Of a stretch of 64,000 bases of DNA, positions 53,293 to 62,549 are shown one piece after another (position 1 is the stretch's first letter; each line of letters opens with the position of its first letter). The DNA is from Porticoccus sp002390525 (GTDB lineage Bacteria > Pseudomonadota > Gammaproteobacteria > Pseudomonadales > Porticoccaceae). A program made the translations under genes and the position numbers. The notes below the pieces were generated by a model, which saw only the letters and a program-made list of their open reading frames with translations, was not told the origin of the DNA and did not search any database. Where the stretch lies: assembly GCA_943846655.1 (NCBI GenBank), contig OX044352.1, positions 744,001 to 808,000 on the forward strand. Direction: 5' to 3'.

Positions 53293-54326
53293 GTGAGCAC
53301 TCGTCATTCGCGAAAGGACTTATTACTGTTGCGGCTTTTGTGATCGTTGTAACAGGAATAAAAATGGCAGAAACACTAATAGTTCCTTGTTTGTTGTCTG
53401 TATTTATAGCACTTATTTTTTCACCATTACTAGCTTGGCTTAAAAAGAATAAAGTACCAAATGGAATTGCTATTTTCTTAGTTATTAGTTGCTTAGTCGT
53501 TGCAGGTTGGCTAATTTCAGCGCTTATACAGTCTTCCGTAAGCGATTTTAGAGATAGTATACCGACATATGAAATCAGACTACAGGAATTGAGCGGAATT
53601 TTCTTATACTGGTTAGCGGATTTAGGGCTTGTATTTGACATAAACCAAATGAAAAACTTACTTAAGCCTGAGGCTGCAGTCCAATTAATGGGCAGTACGT
53701 TAACATCATTTGGTAGTGTTTTAACAAACACCTTTATGATACTGCTAACTGTAATTTTTATTTTGGCAGAAGAAATAGGGTTCAGGGAAAAATTACAACA
53801 AGCAACTCATAAAAAAGCATCAATAGATGATGGCGTTTCCTTTTTTTTAAAAAGTGTACATAGTTATTTGGGGATCAAAACAGTATTGAGTCTGTTGACT
53901 GGCATTCTGGTTACCATAACTCTATGGCTGTTTGGTGTTGATTACCCTGTTATGTGGGGATTTTTTGCATTGCTGCTTAATTTTATTCCCACAATTGGCT
54001 CTATAATTGCAGCTGTACCTGCAGTTTTGTTGTCTTTAATCCAGCTGGGTTCTTTTACAGCTATTTGCGTTGCCTTTTGTTACCTGATTATAAACGTTTT
54101 TATAGGAAATTTACTTGAACCTAAATTGATGGGAAGAGGTCTTAATCTTTCACCTTTAGTTGTTTTCTTGTCTTTAGTTTTTTGGGGGTGGATTTTAGGC
54201 CCTGTTGGCATGCTGCTTTCTATCCCACTTACGATAATGGTCAAGATCGCACTTGATAACGATGAAGACACACGCTGGATAAGCATCATGTTGGGACCTG
54301 GGAATAAGTCATTGAGATCAAAATAA
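53289..54326 (+). CDS. AI-2E family transporter (PerM-like)
   Basis: A 345-residue inner-membrane protein with about eight membrane segments, of the AI-2E/PerM family. Typical parts are PLLAWLKKNKVPNGIAIFLV near the N-terminus and, at the end, NFIPTIGSIIAAVPAVLL, GNLLEPKLMGRGLNLSPLVV and GPVGMLLSIPLTIMVK. Substrates range from autoinducer-2 to ions in studied members, so the cargo is open. CAGGAG precedes the ATG, which overlaps the stop of the start-less ORF. It is convergent with selO, 3 bases apart. Confidence 0.88.
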   Translation: MSEHSSFAKGLITVAAFVIVVTGIKMAETLIVPCLLSVFIALIFSPLLAWLKKNKVPNGIAIFLVISCLVVAGWLISALIQSSVSDFRDSIPTYEIRLQELSGIFLYWLADLGLVFDINQMKNLLKPEAAVQLMGSTLTSFGSVLTNTFMILLTVIFILAEEIGFREKLQQATHKKASIDDGVSFFLKSVHSYLGIKTVLSLLTGILVTITLWLFGVDYPVMWGFFALLLNFIPTIGSIIAAVPAVLLSLIQLGSFTAICVAFCYLIINVFIGNLLEPKLMGRGLNLSPLVVFLSLVFWGWILGPVGMLLSIPLTIMVKIALDNDEDTRWISIMLGPGNKSLRSK

Positions 54327-54329
54327 ATT

Positions 54330-55796
54330 TTATGATGAGCAGCTCACAGTTATTTTTTTACTCCATTCAGGTGGATGTTTTGCGTACTCCTCGCATTCAG
54401 GATTTTCCTCATGAGGCGACTGAAGTAGCTTAAGTATACGGCTGATTTCTGTGTAATCTCTATGGTCTTCAGCTTTCTGAATGGCTATTTCAGCCATATA
54501 GTTCCGCAGAATATATTTTGGGTTATGTTGAATCATCTTATTTTTTCTTTTCTCCTCATTTTTTGTTTCAGCTAGCAACCTATCCTTATATTTTTTTATC
54601 CACCCATCTAATGCATTTTGGTTTATGAATAATTCTTTTAAATGCTCATGGTTACCTTTTGATTTAAAAAAACATAAGCGCCTGAAAAAAATAGTATAAT
54701 CAATTTTATTAACTTCAAGAATCCCCAGTAATTCATCTATTAAGTTTTGATCATTTTCTGCAGTGACTTCTAGGCCTAACTTTTGTCTATAAAGTTTCAA
54801 CAAGATATTTAGAAATACTGGTTGATATTCATCGAGTACTAATTTGAGCTGCCTAGAATCCAAAAGGCTTGTCAATGCAGTAGCTAAAGCATTGCAATTC
54901 CATAAACCTATACTGGGTTGATTCTTGAAAGAATAGCGACCATAGCTATCTGAATGATTACAGATAAAGTTTGGATTGTAATTATCCATAAATCCAAATG
55001 GGCCATAATCCAGAGTTTCACCAAGAATCGACATATTATCAGTATTCATTACACCATGAGAAAATCCTACAGATTGCCATTTTGCAATCATCTCTGCTGT
55101 TTTATGGACGATACCTCTAAACATTTGGAGATAGCGGTCATCTTTTTCCTTAAAAATAGGAAAGTGTTGAATAATTATATAATCAGCAAGTTTTTTGACA
55201 CTTTTATATTGGCGTGTATGATGAAAATACTCGAAAGAGCCAAATCTGATATGGGATCTAGCTAAACGAACCAGTAGAGCAGCCCGTTCAATCCTCTCTC
55301 TATGGACAGGCTCCTCATTTGAAAAAATACTTAGCGCTCTGGTTGTATTTATGCCAAGTGCGTGCATTGCCTCACTGCAGAGATACTCCCTTATAGTAGA
55401 TCTGAGAACTGACCTACCATCCCCAAACCGAGAATAAGGAGTTTTTCCTGCCCCTTTGAGGTGAATATCCCATTTACCTGATGGACCTTCAGTTTCTCCA
55501 ATAAGCATACCCCTTCCATCACCTAATACAGGGGAATAACCTCCAAACTGATGACCGCTGTATACCATAGCAAGGGGATTGCATCCTTTAGGTAGCTCAT
55601 TTCCGCTGCATAAATTCATTAACCATAAAGGTATTTCAGCTTTAGTGTCTATCTTCTTAATCGATATACCAAGCATATCAAGCGCAGCTATGTTGATATC
55701 TACCACACATGGATCCAAGAGCCCTTTTGGTGATACTTTTGTAAAAAATTTTTCACCTAATTTGGCGAAAGTATTATTAAACTTTAGAAATTCCAA
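54330..55796 (-). CDS. selO: Protein adenylyltransferase SelO (YdiU)
   Basis: A 488-residue pseudokinase-fold enzyme that transfers AMP to protein Ser, Thr or Tyr. Family motifs are MVYSGHQFGGYSPVLGDGRG, HLKGAGKTPYSRFGDGRSVLR, GFSHGVMNTDNMSILGETLD and DYGPFGFMD. It ends in VSCSS, where the Cys is the position of selenocysteine in animal homologues. In E. coli SelO targets redox and metabolic proteins. yciH is 27 bases upstream on the same strand. Confidence 0.96.
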   Translation of the reverse strand: MEFLKFNNTFAKLGEKFFTKVSPKGLLDPCVVDINIAALDMLGISIKKIDTKAEIPLWLMNLCSGNELPKGCNPLAMVYSGHQFGGYSPVLGDGRGMLIGETEGPSGKWDIHLKGAGKTPYSRFGDGRSVLRSTIREYLCSEAMHALGINTTRALSIFSNEEPVHRERIERAALLVRLARSHIRFGSFEYFHHTRQYKSVKKLADYIIIQHFPIFKEKDDRYLQMFRGIVHKTAEMIAKWQSVGFSHGVMNTDNMSILGETLDYGPFGFMDNYNPNFICNHSDSYGRYSFKNQPSIGLWNCNALATALTSLLDSRQLKLVLDEYQPVFLNILLKLYRQKLGLEVTAENDQNLIDELLGILEVNKIDYTIFFRRLCFFKSKGNHEHLKELFINQNALDGWIKKYKDRLLAETKNEEKRKNKMIQHNPKYILRNYMAEIAIQKAEDHRDYTEISRILKLLQSPHEENPECEEYAKHPPEWSKKITVSCSS

Positions 55797-55823
55797 ACTC
55801 GCTCGCTCTGGTTGCTGAAGGAT

Positions 55824-56153
55824 TTAAGATAAATAAAAATTATTATAGTATTGGATACCCTTTTTTTTTAGGTATTCACGCACTTCCACTCTATGATCGC
55901 CTTGTATTTCAACTATATTATTTTTGATAGAGCCACCACTCCCACAATTTTTTTTTAAATTTTTTGTCAAAGTCTTGAGATTAATATCTTCGGTGTATAG
56001 TCCGGAAATAGTTGTAACACCTTTACCTTTCCTTCCCTTAGATTCGTAATTAATTCGAGCAACACCATCGTCATATTGTTGTATATCTTTTGATCCCTGG
56101 GGTTTTATCCGACCTTTTTCTGTTGAGTATACAAGGCGAGTTTGTTGTTTCAT
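55824..56153 (-). CDS. yciH: SUI1/eIF1-like translation factor YciH
   Basis: A 109-residue protein of the SUI1 family. It has KGVTTISGLYTEDINLKTL, KKNCGSGGSIKNNIVEIQGD, then a C-terminal helix EVREYLKKKGI. In E. coli YciH affects initiation fidelity under stress. It is monocistronic or co-transcribed with selO, which follows on the same strand. Confidence 0.93.
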   Translation of the reverse strand: MKQQTRLVYSTEKGRIKPQGSKDIQQYDDGVARINYESKGRKGKGVTTISGLYTEDINLKTLTKNLKKNCGSGGSIKNNIVEIQGDHRVEVREYLKKKGIQYYNNFYLS

Positions 56154-56458
56154 TTAAAAGCCACTATCTGGGTTTTATTATTATTTGTCGTTGATTGTTT
56201 AAAATAAAGAAGCGCATTACTTTAATAAGAATATAACAAAAATTGCTTATGAGTAATCAAAAAAATTTAAAGAGATATAAAAGTAATTTAAACATAGATA
56301 TAGCAATTATTTATTGGTATTTAGTTATTTTTAAGCTATCAAAGCTTTTTTGCCAATGTTTTTTAGGTGACAATAGATAAAAAGATGCGTGTAAATTATT
56401 AAATCTAATTTTTTAGCATTATGTGATAGCTGATAAACCAACAAATCTAGGGAATATT
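56154..56458. other. AT-rich gene-free region upstream of the unknown gene at 56459
   Basis: About 300 bases, very AT-rich. There is a small pairing AAGCT/AGCTT followed by T at 56333-56349, too weak to call a terminator. A 43-codon ORF at 56249-56380 has no ribosome-binding site and is not called. It presumably holds the promoters of yciH and of the gene at 56459. Confidence 0.5.
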
Positions 56459-56782
56459 ATGACACTGATATCGAAATTACTTGGACATAGTTCACCATAT
56501 ATCTTCAACATAGTTTATGACATAGATGTTAGGTTGTTATTCATAGAATGTTTAGACGATCCTTCAGATGAGAAGCCAGCATTGCGTATTGTATTTCCAG
56601 AAATAAATTTCTATTCTGAGGTCAATCAAGCCGAAGCTGGCGATGATGAGTTGATGGATGATCTGGTTTCATTAGAGCAAATAGATAATAAAAAAATTGT
56701 TATTCTCACTTGCAAGAAAGAAATTACAATTGAGCTTGCAGGAAAACCATATGCGGAAAAGATTGACCAAAACAGCGATTAA
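56459..56782 (+). CDS. Hypothetical acidic protein
   Basis: An ORF of 107 codons with a good GGGA Shine-Dalgarno 6 bases before ATG 56459; an in-frame GTG at 56423 lacks one. The protein is acidic (an EAGDDELMDDLVSLEQ stretch near residue 68) and has alternating hydrophobic strands (FNIVYDIDVRLLFIECL, IVILTCKKEITIEL), suggesting a small beta-rich soluble domain. I do not recognise the family. It is convergent with the next unknown gene, 6 bases apart. Confidence 0.6.
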   Translation: MTLISKLLGHSSPYIFNIVYDIDVRLLFIECLDDPSDEKPALRIVFPEINFYSEVNQAEAGDDELMDDLVSLEQIDNKKIVILTCKKEITIELAGKPYAEKIDQNSD

Positions 56783-56788
56783 TAATGG

Positions 56789-57130
56789 TTATTCTGAGGG
56801 AATTGGCTCTACAATATACTGACCGTTAACCTCAACTAGATGCAATTGACACTCCAAGTCTTCATAGTCAGGAACTTGACCTGGTAAACCTGAAACAATC
56901 CTCCTTCCATTCTTACGCAGCTCGATAGCTGCTTTTCGTTGCTCCATATTTGTTGAAAAAGGAATAAAAATTTTCTTAGCTGCTACTCTATTAATTTTTC
57001 TTATACGGGCCCTCCTTTTTTCTTGATCTTCTCTACCAGCTGGCGTTCCCTTATCCCATAAAAGATTTGTAAATGGCTGATCTTTAATTTTAGCTCTGCG
57101 TGTTTGCTGGTTCACATTTTTTTTTGTCAT
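56789..57130 (-). CDS. Hypothetical basic protein
   Basis: A 113-codon ORF, unrecognised. The first two thirds are rich in Arg and Lys (EDQEKRRARIRKINRVAAKK, RKAAIELRKNGRRIVSG); the last third is acidic and hydrophobic (EDLECQLHLVEVNGQYIVEP), possibly a small beta unit. The basic part could bind nucleic acid; that is inference. It is convergent with the acidic protein at 56459-56782. Neither shows toxin or antitoxin signatures. Confidence 0.55.
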   Translation of the reverse strand: MTKKNVNQQTRRAKIKDQPFTNLLWDKGTPAGREDQEKRRARIRKINRVAAKKIFIPFSTNMEQRKAAIELRKNGRRIVSGLPGQVPDYEDLECQLHLVEVNGQYIVEPIPSE

Positions 57131-57417
57131 TGTATAACCTCTATATTTACCTGATTAACAATAAGTCTGTAAAGATATTGTTAAAAGTCTTTATAAAATA
57201 CTAACAGCATAATTATAAGCAAACAGAATTATATTTATGAAGAATGTAAAAATCAATTTTCATTTGTACATCTTCAGTAAAATTTAGCCAATTAAAAAAT
57301 ACTATTTAACTTATTATACTAGGTAACTGAGTCTAAATTATAATTAATTGGTATATTTCTAAAATTTTTGTTATATTTTCCATAATAAATTCCATAAAAA
57401 TAAGGTTTAAAATATAT

Positions 57418-57858
57418 ATGGGTAAATTACCAAAATATATATCTTCAAAAAAAGGGAGTCTTCACTACCAAAGAGCTATTCCCACAAAATTACATGCTGT
57501 TTCTAAAGCAAAGTTTTATTATTTTGCACTCGGGCTTAATCAACATGATAGTGCGACAAAAATTTACAAAGCGGCAAAAAGGGCAGCCCGAGGATTTGAA
57601 TTGAGATGTCAGATGCTCGAAAATCTTAGCTTGGAATCTATTCCCGAATCGGAGCTGGATATGCTTTTTATGGAAATCATCAGAAGATCTGTTGCGAAAA
57701 CTGGGTTATATGAGTATGAGAAATCTATATTTAAAGGTCCTTTTAAGTTTTCTATACAAATAAGTAAAAAATTAGCTGATCTAAACGATAATCTAGATAA
57801 TTTTAATAGAAAAGGAAAAATGAGATTGACTGGAGGTACACAGTCTTCAACAACTTAG
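57418..57858 (+). CDS. Possible truncated integrase N-terminal domain
   Basis: A 146-codon ORF. The N-terminal half (PKYISSKKGSLHYQRAIPTK, FYYFALGLNQHDSATKIYKA) resembles the N-terminal arm-binding region of some tyrosine integrases (DUF6538-like), which begin with a YxxRR-like strand and then an SL-type motif followed by an alpha-helix. No catalytic R..HxxR..Y domain follows; the ORF stops at 57858 and rnr begins at 58017. It is flanked by AT-rich gaps and unknown genes. It could be a degraded integrase or a short unrelated protein. Confidence 0.45.
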   Translation: MGKLPKYISSKKGSLHYQRAIPTKLHAVSKAKFYYFALGLNQHDSATKIYKAAKRAARGFELRCQMLENLSLESIPESELDMLFMEIIRRSVAKTGLYEYEKSIFKGPFKFSIQISKKLADLNDNLDNFNRKGKMRLTGGTQSSTT

Positions 57859-58016
57859 CTGTTTTATTTATAGTAACTGATTTTCCTTGAGGCGTGTCCT
57901 GTATTTATTTTTGTTTAAGTCGTTGGTTAATCTGAGGACAATGTGTTTTCATGGTACTTTAAATCTTGAAGTAATTTAAAAAATATTTTAATTTTCTATC
58001 ATTAAATGAAGTAATA

Positions 58017-60341
58017 ATGAAAAAACATATTAACAAAGATTTTTTTTCTCAAAGAGAGGCTGCCAAATACGACAACCCTATACCTAGTCGAGAGTATATT
58101 TTAGACTTTCTCGCTGAAAGCCGTGGCCCCTTAACGCATGAAGAGCTATGTGAAGAACTAAGTATCAGTGATGAGCGCGCTTATGAAGCTATTAGACGAA
58201 GACTGATAGCGATGGAAAGAGATGGTCAGCTCATAAAAAACCGTAGCTATGCATACGGCGCTTTGGAAAAAATGAATCTAATTAAAGGAAGAGTTATTGG
58301 TCATCCAGATGGATTTGGTTTTGTATCTCCAGTTGTTGGAGAAACGGACCTATATCTTTCAAGCAGACAAATGAAAAAGGTTTTAGATGGCGATGAAGTT
58401 CTCGTTAGAGTATCTGGAAAAGACCACCGTGGCCGCCAAGAAGCCACTATTGTTGAAGTTGTTAAACATAGAACAAGCAGCCTAGTAGGTCGCTTCTTTG
58501 TAGAGAGCAATACTAAGTTTGTAAGACCTGATAATCCAAAAATTTCACAAGATATAATTATACCCGTCGGACAAGAAAATAACGCGCAACCAGGTCAAAT
58601 TGTAATAGTTAAAATTAATCAACAGCCAAGTAAAAAACACTTACCTGCTGGCTGTATTACCCAGATTCTTGGTAGCCACATGGCTCCAGGGATGGAAATT
58701 GATATTGCTATCAATAATTATGGTATTCCGGTTAAGTGGCCAGACGAAGTTTTAAACAACATTGACTCCATAGGGGATAGTGTTTCTGATCAAGATAAAA
58801 AGTTTAGAATAGATTTACGTCATCTTCCATTTGTTACAATCGATGGGGAAGATGCACGTGATTTTGATGATGCCGTTTACTGTGAACCTGAATCTGAAGG
58901 TTTAAGGAAACTATATGTTGCAATTGCAGATGTCTCTCATTATGTATCAGTTGCGACTGCACTTGACCAAGAAGCTAATAAAAGAGGTAATTCTGTATAT
59001 TTCCCACAATATGTAGTTCCCATGCTTCCAGAAGAGATTTCGAACGGGTTATGTTCACTCAAGCCTAACTTAGATCGATTAACTTTAGTCTGTGAAATGA
59101 TGCTAGATAAAAATGGAGCAGTTATACAATACAACTTTTTTGAGGGGCTAATTAATTCACATGCGAGATTAACATATACTCAGGTTACTGAAATTATCTC
59201 CCAAAGAAAGCTCTCAACAAGCAGTATTCGCAAGCAATTCAATTCAATAATAAAAAATATAGATGCTTTGACAGATCTTTACTATGACTTGCTTAATTCA
59301 AGAAAGTTGAGAGGTGCAATCGAATTCGAATCACAGGAGTCGCAGATAATTTTCGATAAAGAAAAGAAAATTAAGGAAATATTGCCAGCTCAAAGAAATT
59401 CAGCACATAGATTAATAGAAGAATGCATGCTCTGCGCAAATGTTTGTGCAGCCAAATTTCTGAAAAAAAACAAAATATCTACACTATATCGTGTTCATCA
59501 GGGGCCTAAGGATGAAAAAATAGAAAGCCTAAGAGAATTTCTTGGTGAATTAGGCATAGATTTTTCTAACGGCGGAGCTGACCCAAAAGACTTTCAGCGT
59601 ATTCTCAATGATATTCAAGAACGTCCAGATGGTAACATCATACAAACAGTTATACTGCGATCTATGAATAGAGCAATCTATTCGCCTGAGAGTCATGGCC
59701 ATTTCGGCCTAAATTATCCAGAATACACTCATTTTACGTCACCTATTCGACGTTACTCTGATCTTTTAGTGCATCGAGCAATCCGGTATTTAATAAGAAA
59801 AAAATCAAAAAATACTGAAGCTTTTAGAGTAAGTGGTTCACGAGCATTAACTCAAGAGGAAATATATCCATATGATAAAAAACAACTTAATTCTTTTGGT
59901 GAGCACTGTTCTTTAACAGAAAGAAGAGCAGATGAGGCTACTAGAGATGTAATAAACTGGCTTAAGTGTGAGTTCCTATCATCACGAGTCGGAGAGAAAT
60001 TTGATGGTACTATCAGCACTGTTACCGGATTTGGTTTATTTGTTCAGCTTGATGATATGTATATTGAAGGACTAATCCATATAACTTCACTACCAAAGGA
60101 TTACTATCAATATGAAGAAGATCACCATCGTCTAGTAGGTGAGAAAACTCGTAAAATTTTTCGTCTTGGAGATAATCTAAAGGTGAAAGTGATAAGAGTT
60201 GAGTTAAATGAAAGAAAAATTGATTTTGAGTTGATAGAAAAAAACAAGGATACTGATACAAAAATATCTACATCTTCTTTTGATAGAAAGGTTAAAAATA
60301 AAAGAAAAAAAATTGAAAATAAAATTAAGACTAAAAAATAG
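58017..60341 (+). CDS. rnr: Ribonuclease R
   Basis: A 774-residue processive 3'-5' exoribonuclease of the RNB family. It has a winged-helix start (ILDFLAESRGPLTHEELCEE), cold-shock domains (IGHPDGFGFVSP), the catalytic metal site DGEDARDFDDAVYCE, HFTSPIRRYSDLLVHR, and a C-terminal S1 domain (ISTVTGFGLFVQLDDMYIEGL) with a Lys-rich tail. It degrades structured RNA and works in ribosome quality control. rlmB follows after 29 bases, the usual partner. Confidence 0.97.
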   Translation: MKKHINKDFFSQREAAKYDNPIPSREYILDFLAESRGPLTHEELCEELSISDERAYEAIRRRLIAMERDGQLIKNRSYAYGALEKMNLIKGRVIGHPDGFGFVSPVVGETDLYLSSRQMKKVLDGDEVLVRVSGKDHRGRQEATIVEVVKHRTSSLVGRFFVESNTKFVRPDNPKISQDIIIPVGQENNAQPGQIVIVKINQQPSKKHLPAGCITQILGSHMAPGMEIDIAINNYGIPVKWPDEVLNNIDSIGDSVSDQDKKFRIDLRHLPFVTIDGEDARDFDDAVYCEPESEGLRKLYVAIADVSHYVSVATALDQEANKRGNSVYFPQYVVPMLPEEISNGLCSLKPNLDRLTLVCEMMLDKNGAVIQYNFFEGLINSHARLTYTQVTEIISQRKLSTSSIRKQFNSIIKNIDALTDLYYDLLNSRKLRGAIEFESQESQIIFDKEKKIKEILPAQRNSAHRLIEECMLCANVCAAKFLKKNKISTLYRVHQGPKDEKIESLREFLGELGIDFSNGGADPKDFQRILNDIQERPDGNIIQTVILRSMNRAIYSPESHGHFGLNYPEYTHFTSPIRRYSDLLVHRAIRYLIRKKSKNTEAFRVSGSRALTQEEIYPYDKKQLNSFGEHCSLTERRADEATRDVINWLKCEFLSSRVGEKFDGTISTVTGFGLFVQLDDMYIEGLIHITSLPKDYYQYEEDHHRLVGEKTRKIFRLGDNLKVKVIRVELNERKIDFELIEKNKDTDTKISTSSFDRKVKNKRKKIENKIKTKK

Positions 60342-60370
60342 TCTGAGCTAGATCTTAGGGCAGATCAAAA

Positions 60371-61138
60371 ATGATAGAAAATAAAAATGATTCCGACTCC
60401 GATTCCGATTGGCTGTTTGGATTACATACCGTTTATTCTGTACTGAAGACTTCCGGATCAAAAATTAAAGAACTGAGGGTCCAAAAAGGACGCGATGATC
60501 AAAGGTTTAAGAAAATCATTAACTTAGCTCAACTTCAAGATATACCTCTCGTTTGGGTTCTTCGCTCAGATCTAGATATATTAACAGGTGGCTCTCATCA
60601 GGGGGTAGCAGCTTTATCCGAAAGTATCGGTATACAAGACGAAAACTACCTATTTAAGTTAATAATTAAAGAAGAAAAAATCCCGTTTCTATTAATTTTG
60701 GATAGCTTGACTGATCCTCATAATCTAGGCGCCTGTATGCGTTCGGCTGAAGCTGCTGGTGTTCAAGCAGTTATTATTCCTAAAGATAATGCTGTTGGAA
60801 TAACTCCAGTAGTGCAAAAAGTATCCAGTGGTGCTACAGAGCTTATTCCTCTCATTGTGGTAACAAATTTATCTAGAACAATAAAACAGCTTCAGGACAA
60901 GGGTATTTGGGTGATTGGTGCAGCAGGTGAAGCTGAGGATTTATTATATGATACTGATTTAAGCGGACCACTCGCTTTAGTTATGGGAGCCGAAGAAAAA
61001 GGCTTACGAAGACTGACAAGAGAAAATTGCGATACTCTCGTTAAAATTCCTATGATAGGGCTTGTAAGCAGCCTCAATGTTTCAGTCGCTACAGGGGTTT
61101 GTTTGTTTGAAGCACTGAGGCAACGAGGTAAAAGGTAG
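60371..61138 (+). CDS. rlmB: 23S rRNA (guanosine-2'-O-)-methyltransferase RlmB
   Basis: A 255-residue SpoU-family methyltransferase that modifies G2251 of 23S rRNA. N-terminal substrate domain (WLFGLHTVYSVLK), then knot motifs LILDSLTDPHNLGACMRSAE, LVMGAEEKGLRRLTRENCD and PMIGLVSSLNVSVATGVCLF. It is between rnr and a CDP-alcohol transferase; the start carries a Ser/Asp repeat of unusual composition (NDSDSDSDW). Confidence 0.96.
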   Translation: MIENKNDSDSDSDWLFGLHTVYSVLKTSGSKIKELRVQKGRDDQRFKKIINLAQLQDIPLVWVLRSDLDILTGGSHQGVAALSESIGIQDENYLFKLIIKEEKIPFLLILDSLTDPHNLGACMRSAEAAGVQAVIIPKDNAVGITPVVQKVSSGATELIPLIVVTNLSRTIKQLQDKGIWVIGAAGEAEDLLYDTDLSGPLALVMGAEEKGLRRLTRENCDTLVKIPMIGLVSSLNVSVATGVCLFEALRQRGKR

Positions 61139-61147
61139 ATAAAAAAC

Positions 61148-61783
61148 ATGACCTCAAAAAAAACTTTAAAACTAAGAGTTATAGAAAAAAATCAGACAGC
61201 AACTGATAATTTTGTTCTAAATTTTCCTAATGTAATTAGTTCTTTCAGAGTGGCATTATCACCAGTGCTAATTTTTTTAGCTATCCAGAAAAATGATCAT
61301 TTATTTTTGTGGGTATTAGCAGTTTCACTATTGACAGACTGTTTTGACGGTTATGTTGCTAGATATTTGAAGCAAGTAACCGAATTCGGTGCAAAGCTAG
61401 ATAGCTGGGCAGACTTGATTACTTACTCCTTAATGTTATTTGGATTACTATTAATATGGCCAGCTATTTTCAATAGCGAAGTTGTATTCCTGCTAATTGC
61501 CTTTAGTTGCTGGATTGTCCCCCTTCTAGTGTGCCAATCAAGATTTGGTAGGTTCCCTACATACCATACATTAGCAGCTAAAATAACAGCTATTTTAATT
61601 GCACCTGCTTATTTTATAGCAGTACTTTATAGTAATTCTCTTTTTCTGAGGGGAGTTTTATTATTTTATATCTGGGTAGCTTTAGAGCAAGTCATAATAA
61701 CCTCGATTTTACCAAAATGGCAAAGCAATATTGCAGGCTTTTGGACAGCAGCATCAATAGCTAGAAAGGAGAGTGACGCTTAG
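61148..61783 (+). CDS. CDP-alcohol phosphatidyltransferase family protein
   Basis: A 211-residue membrane protein with about five membrane segments. Signature DG-x2-AR-x8-G-x3-D-x3-D is complete: DGYVARYLKQVTEFGAKLDS with WAD following. It makes a phospholipid from a CDP-diacylglycerol and an alcohol, but the alcohol is not clear; pgsA-like or another polar head group is possible. It is distinct from pssA at 47758. It follows rlmB by 9 bases. Confidence 0.85.
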   Translation: MTSKKTLKLRVIEKNQTATDNFVLNFPNVISSFRVALSPVLIFLAIQKNDHLFLWVLAVSLLTDCFDGYVARYLKQVTEFGAKLDSWADLITYSLMLFGLLLIWPAIFNSEVVFLLIAFSCWIVPLLVCQSRFGRFPTYHTLAAKITAILIAPAYFIAVLYSNSLFLRGVLLFYIWVALEQVIITSILPKWQSNIAGFWTAASIARKESDA

Positions 61784-61945
61784 TCTTGTAATTTCTATGA
61801 CTAACTTCTTACTTAAAATTGCGTATTTAAACGAAATTATATTCATACCTTATATTTATACTTGATATAGTGCGAATCTACCCTTAAAATGCCATTCCTA
61901 TAAATATTTACAGTAATTTTATATTTAAAATTTACAACTCCTTGT

Positions 61946-61988
61946 TGCATCGCAAAAGCGAGCACTTATTTACCCGTAAGGAGGTAAA
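61946..61988 (+). promoter_or_regulatory. rpsF leader hairpins (candidate S6:S18 autoregulatory site)
   Basis: TGC-A-TCGC-AAAA-GCGA-GCA forms a bulged stem at 61946-61964. Next to it TTTACC (61969-61974) pairs with GGTAAA (61983-61988), leaving the loop CGTAAGGA. The loop and stem hold both a CCG (61974-61976) and the Shine-Dalgarno AAGGAGG. In other bacteria the S6:S18 complex represses rpsF by binding a CCG-bearing leader structure, so this is a fair candidate. Confidence 0.5.
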
Positions 61989-62549
61989 ATGCGTCATTAC
62001 GAAATAGTATTCATGGTTCACCCGGATCAGAGCGATCAAGTATCTGGAATGATCGAACGGTACTCGGCAACCATCACAGAAGGTGGCGGCAAAGTTCACC
62101 GACTAGAGGATTGGGGCAGGAGACATCTGGCATACCCAATTAATAAGATTCATAAAGCTCATTATGTACTTATGAACGTTGAGTGTGATCAAGATATATT
62201 ACAGGAATTAAAAACAACTTTTCGCTTTAACGATGCCGTATTGAGAAGTGTGGTGTTCGGATGCAAAGAAGCCGTTACCGTAGAGTCTTACATAGCTAAA
62301 GCTGATAAATCTGAAAGATCAGAACGCAGAGAGCGCTCAGCTCCGCATACTGAAAAATCTGCTCCTGTAGAAATCCAAGATAAAGATATAAATTCCGATT
62401 CTGCTGAATCTCCAGCAGAATCTTCTGCTGTTATAAATGCTGAATCTGAAGAAAATAAATTTCAAGAAAATGATGAAAAGATTAAAACAATACCTGATGA
62501 ATCAGCAGTTGAAGTTGTCGATATATCACCGGAAGAGGAGAGTAAATAA
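61989..62549 (+). CDS. rpsF: 30S ribosomal protein S6 with long acidic tail
   Basis: A 186-residue S6. Residues 1-100 are ordinary (MRHYEIVFMVHPDQSDQV, HRLEDWGRRHLAYPINKIHK). A charged tail of about 85 residues follows, first Arg/Glu/Ser then mostly Glu/Ser/Asp, ending PEEESK. E. coli S6 is about 130 residues and receives extra Glu residues from RimK; here many acidic residues are encoded. The stop overlaps the rpsR ATG (ATAATG). Confidence 0.96.
   Translation: MRHYEIVFMVHPDQSDQVSGMIERYSATITEGGGKVHRLEDWGRRHLAYPINKIHKAHYVLMNVECDQDILQELKTTFRFNDAVLRSVVFGCKEAVTVESYIAKADKSERSERRERSAPHTEKSAPVEIQDKDINSDSAESPAESSAVINAESEENKFQENDEKIKTIPDESAVEVVDISPEEESK

Noticed and set aside
56249..56380. 43-codon ORF with a hydrophobic stretch (IAIIYWYLVIFKL)
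   Set aside because: No ribosome-binding site, very AT-rich, and the hydrophobic run is expected by chance in such sequence.
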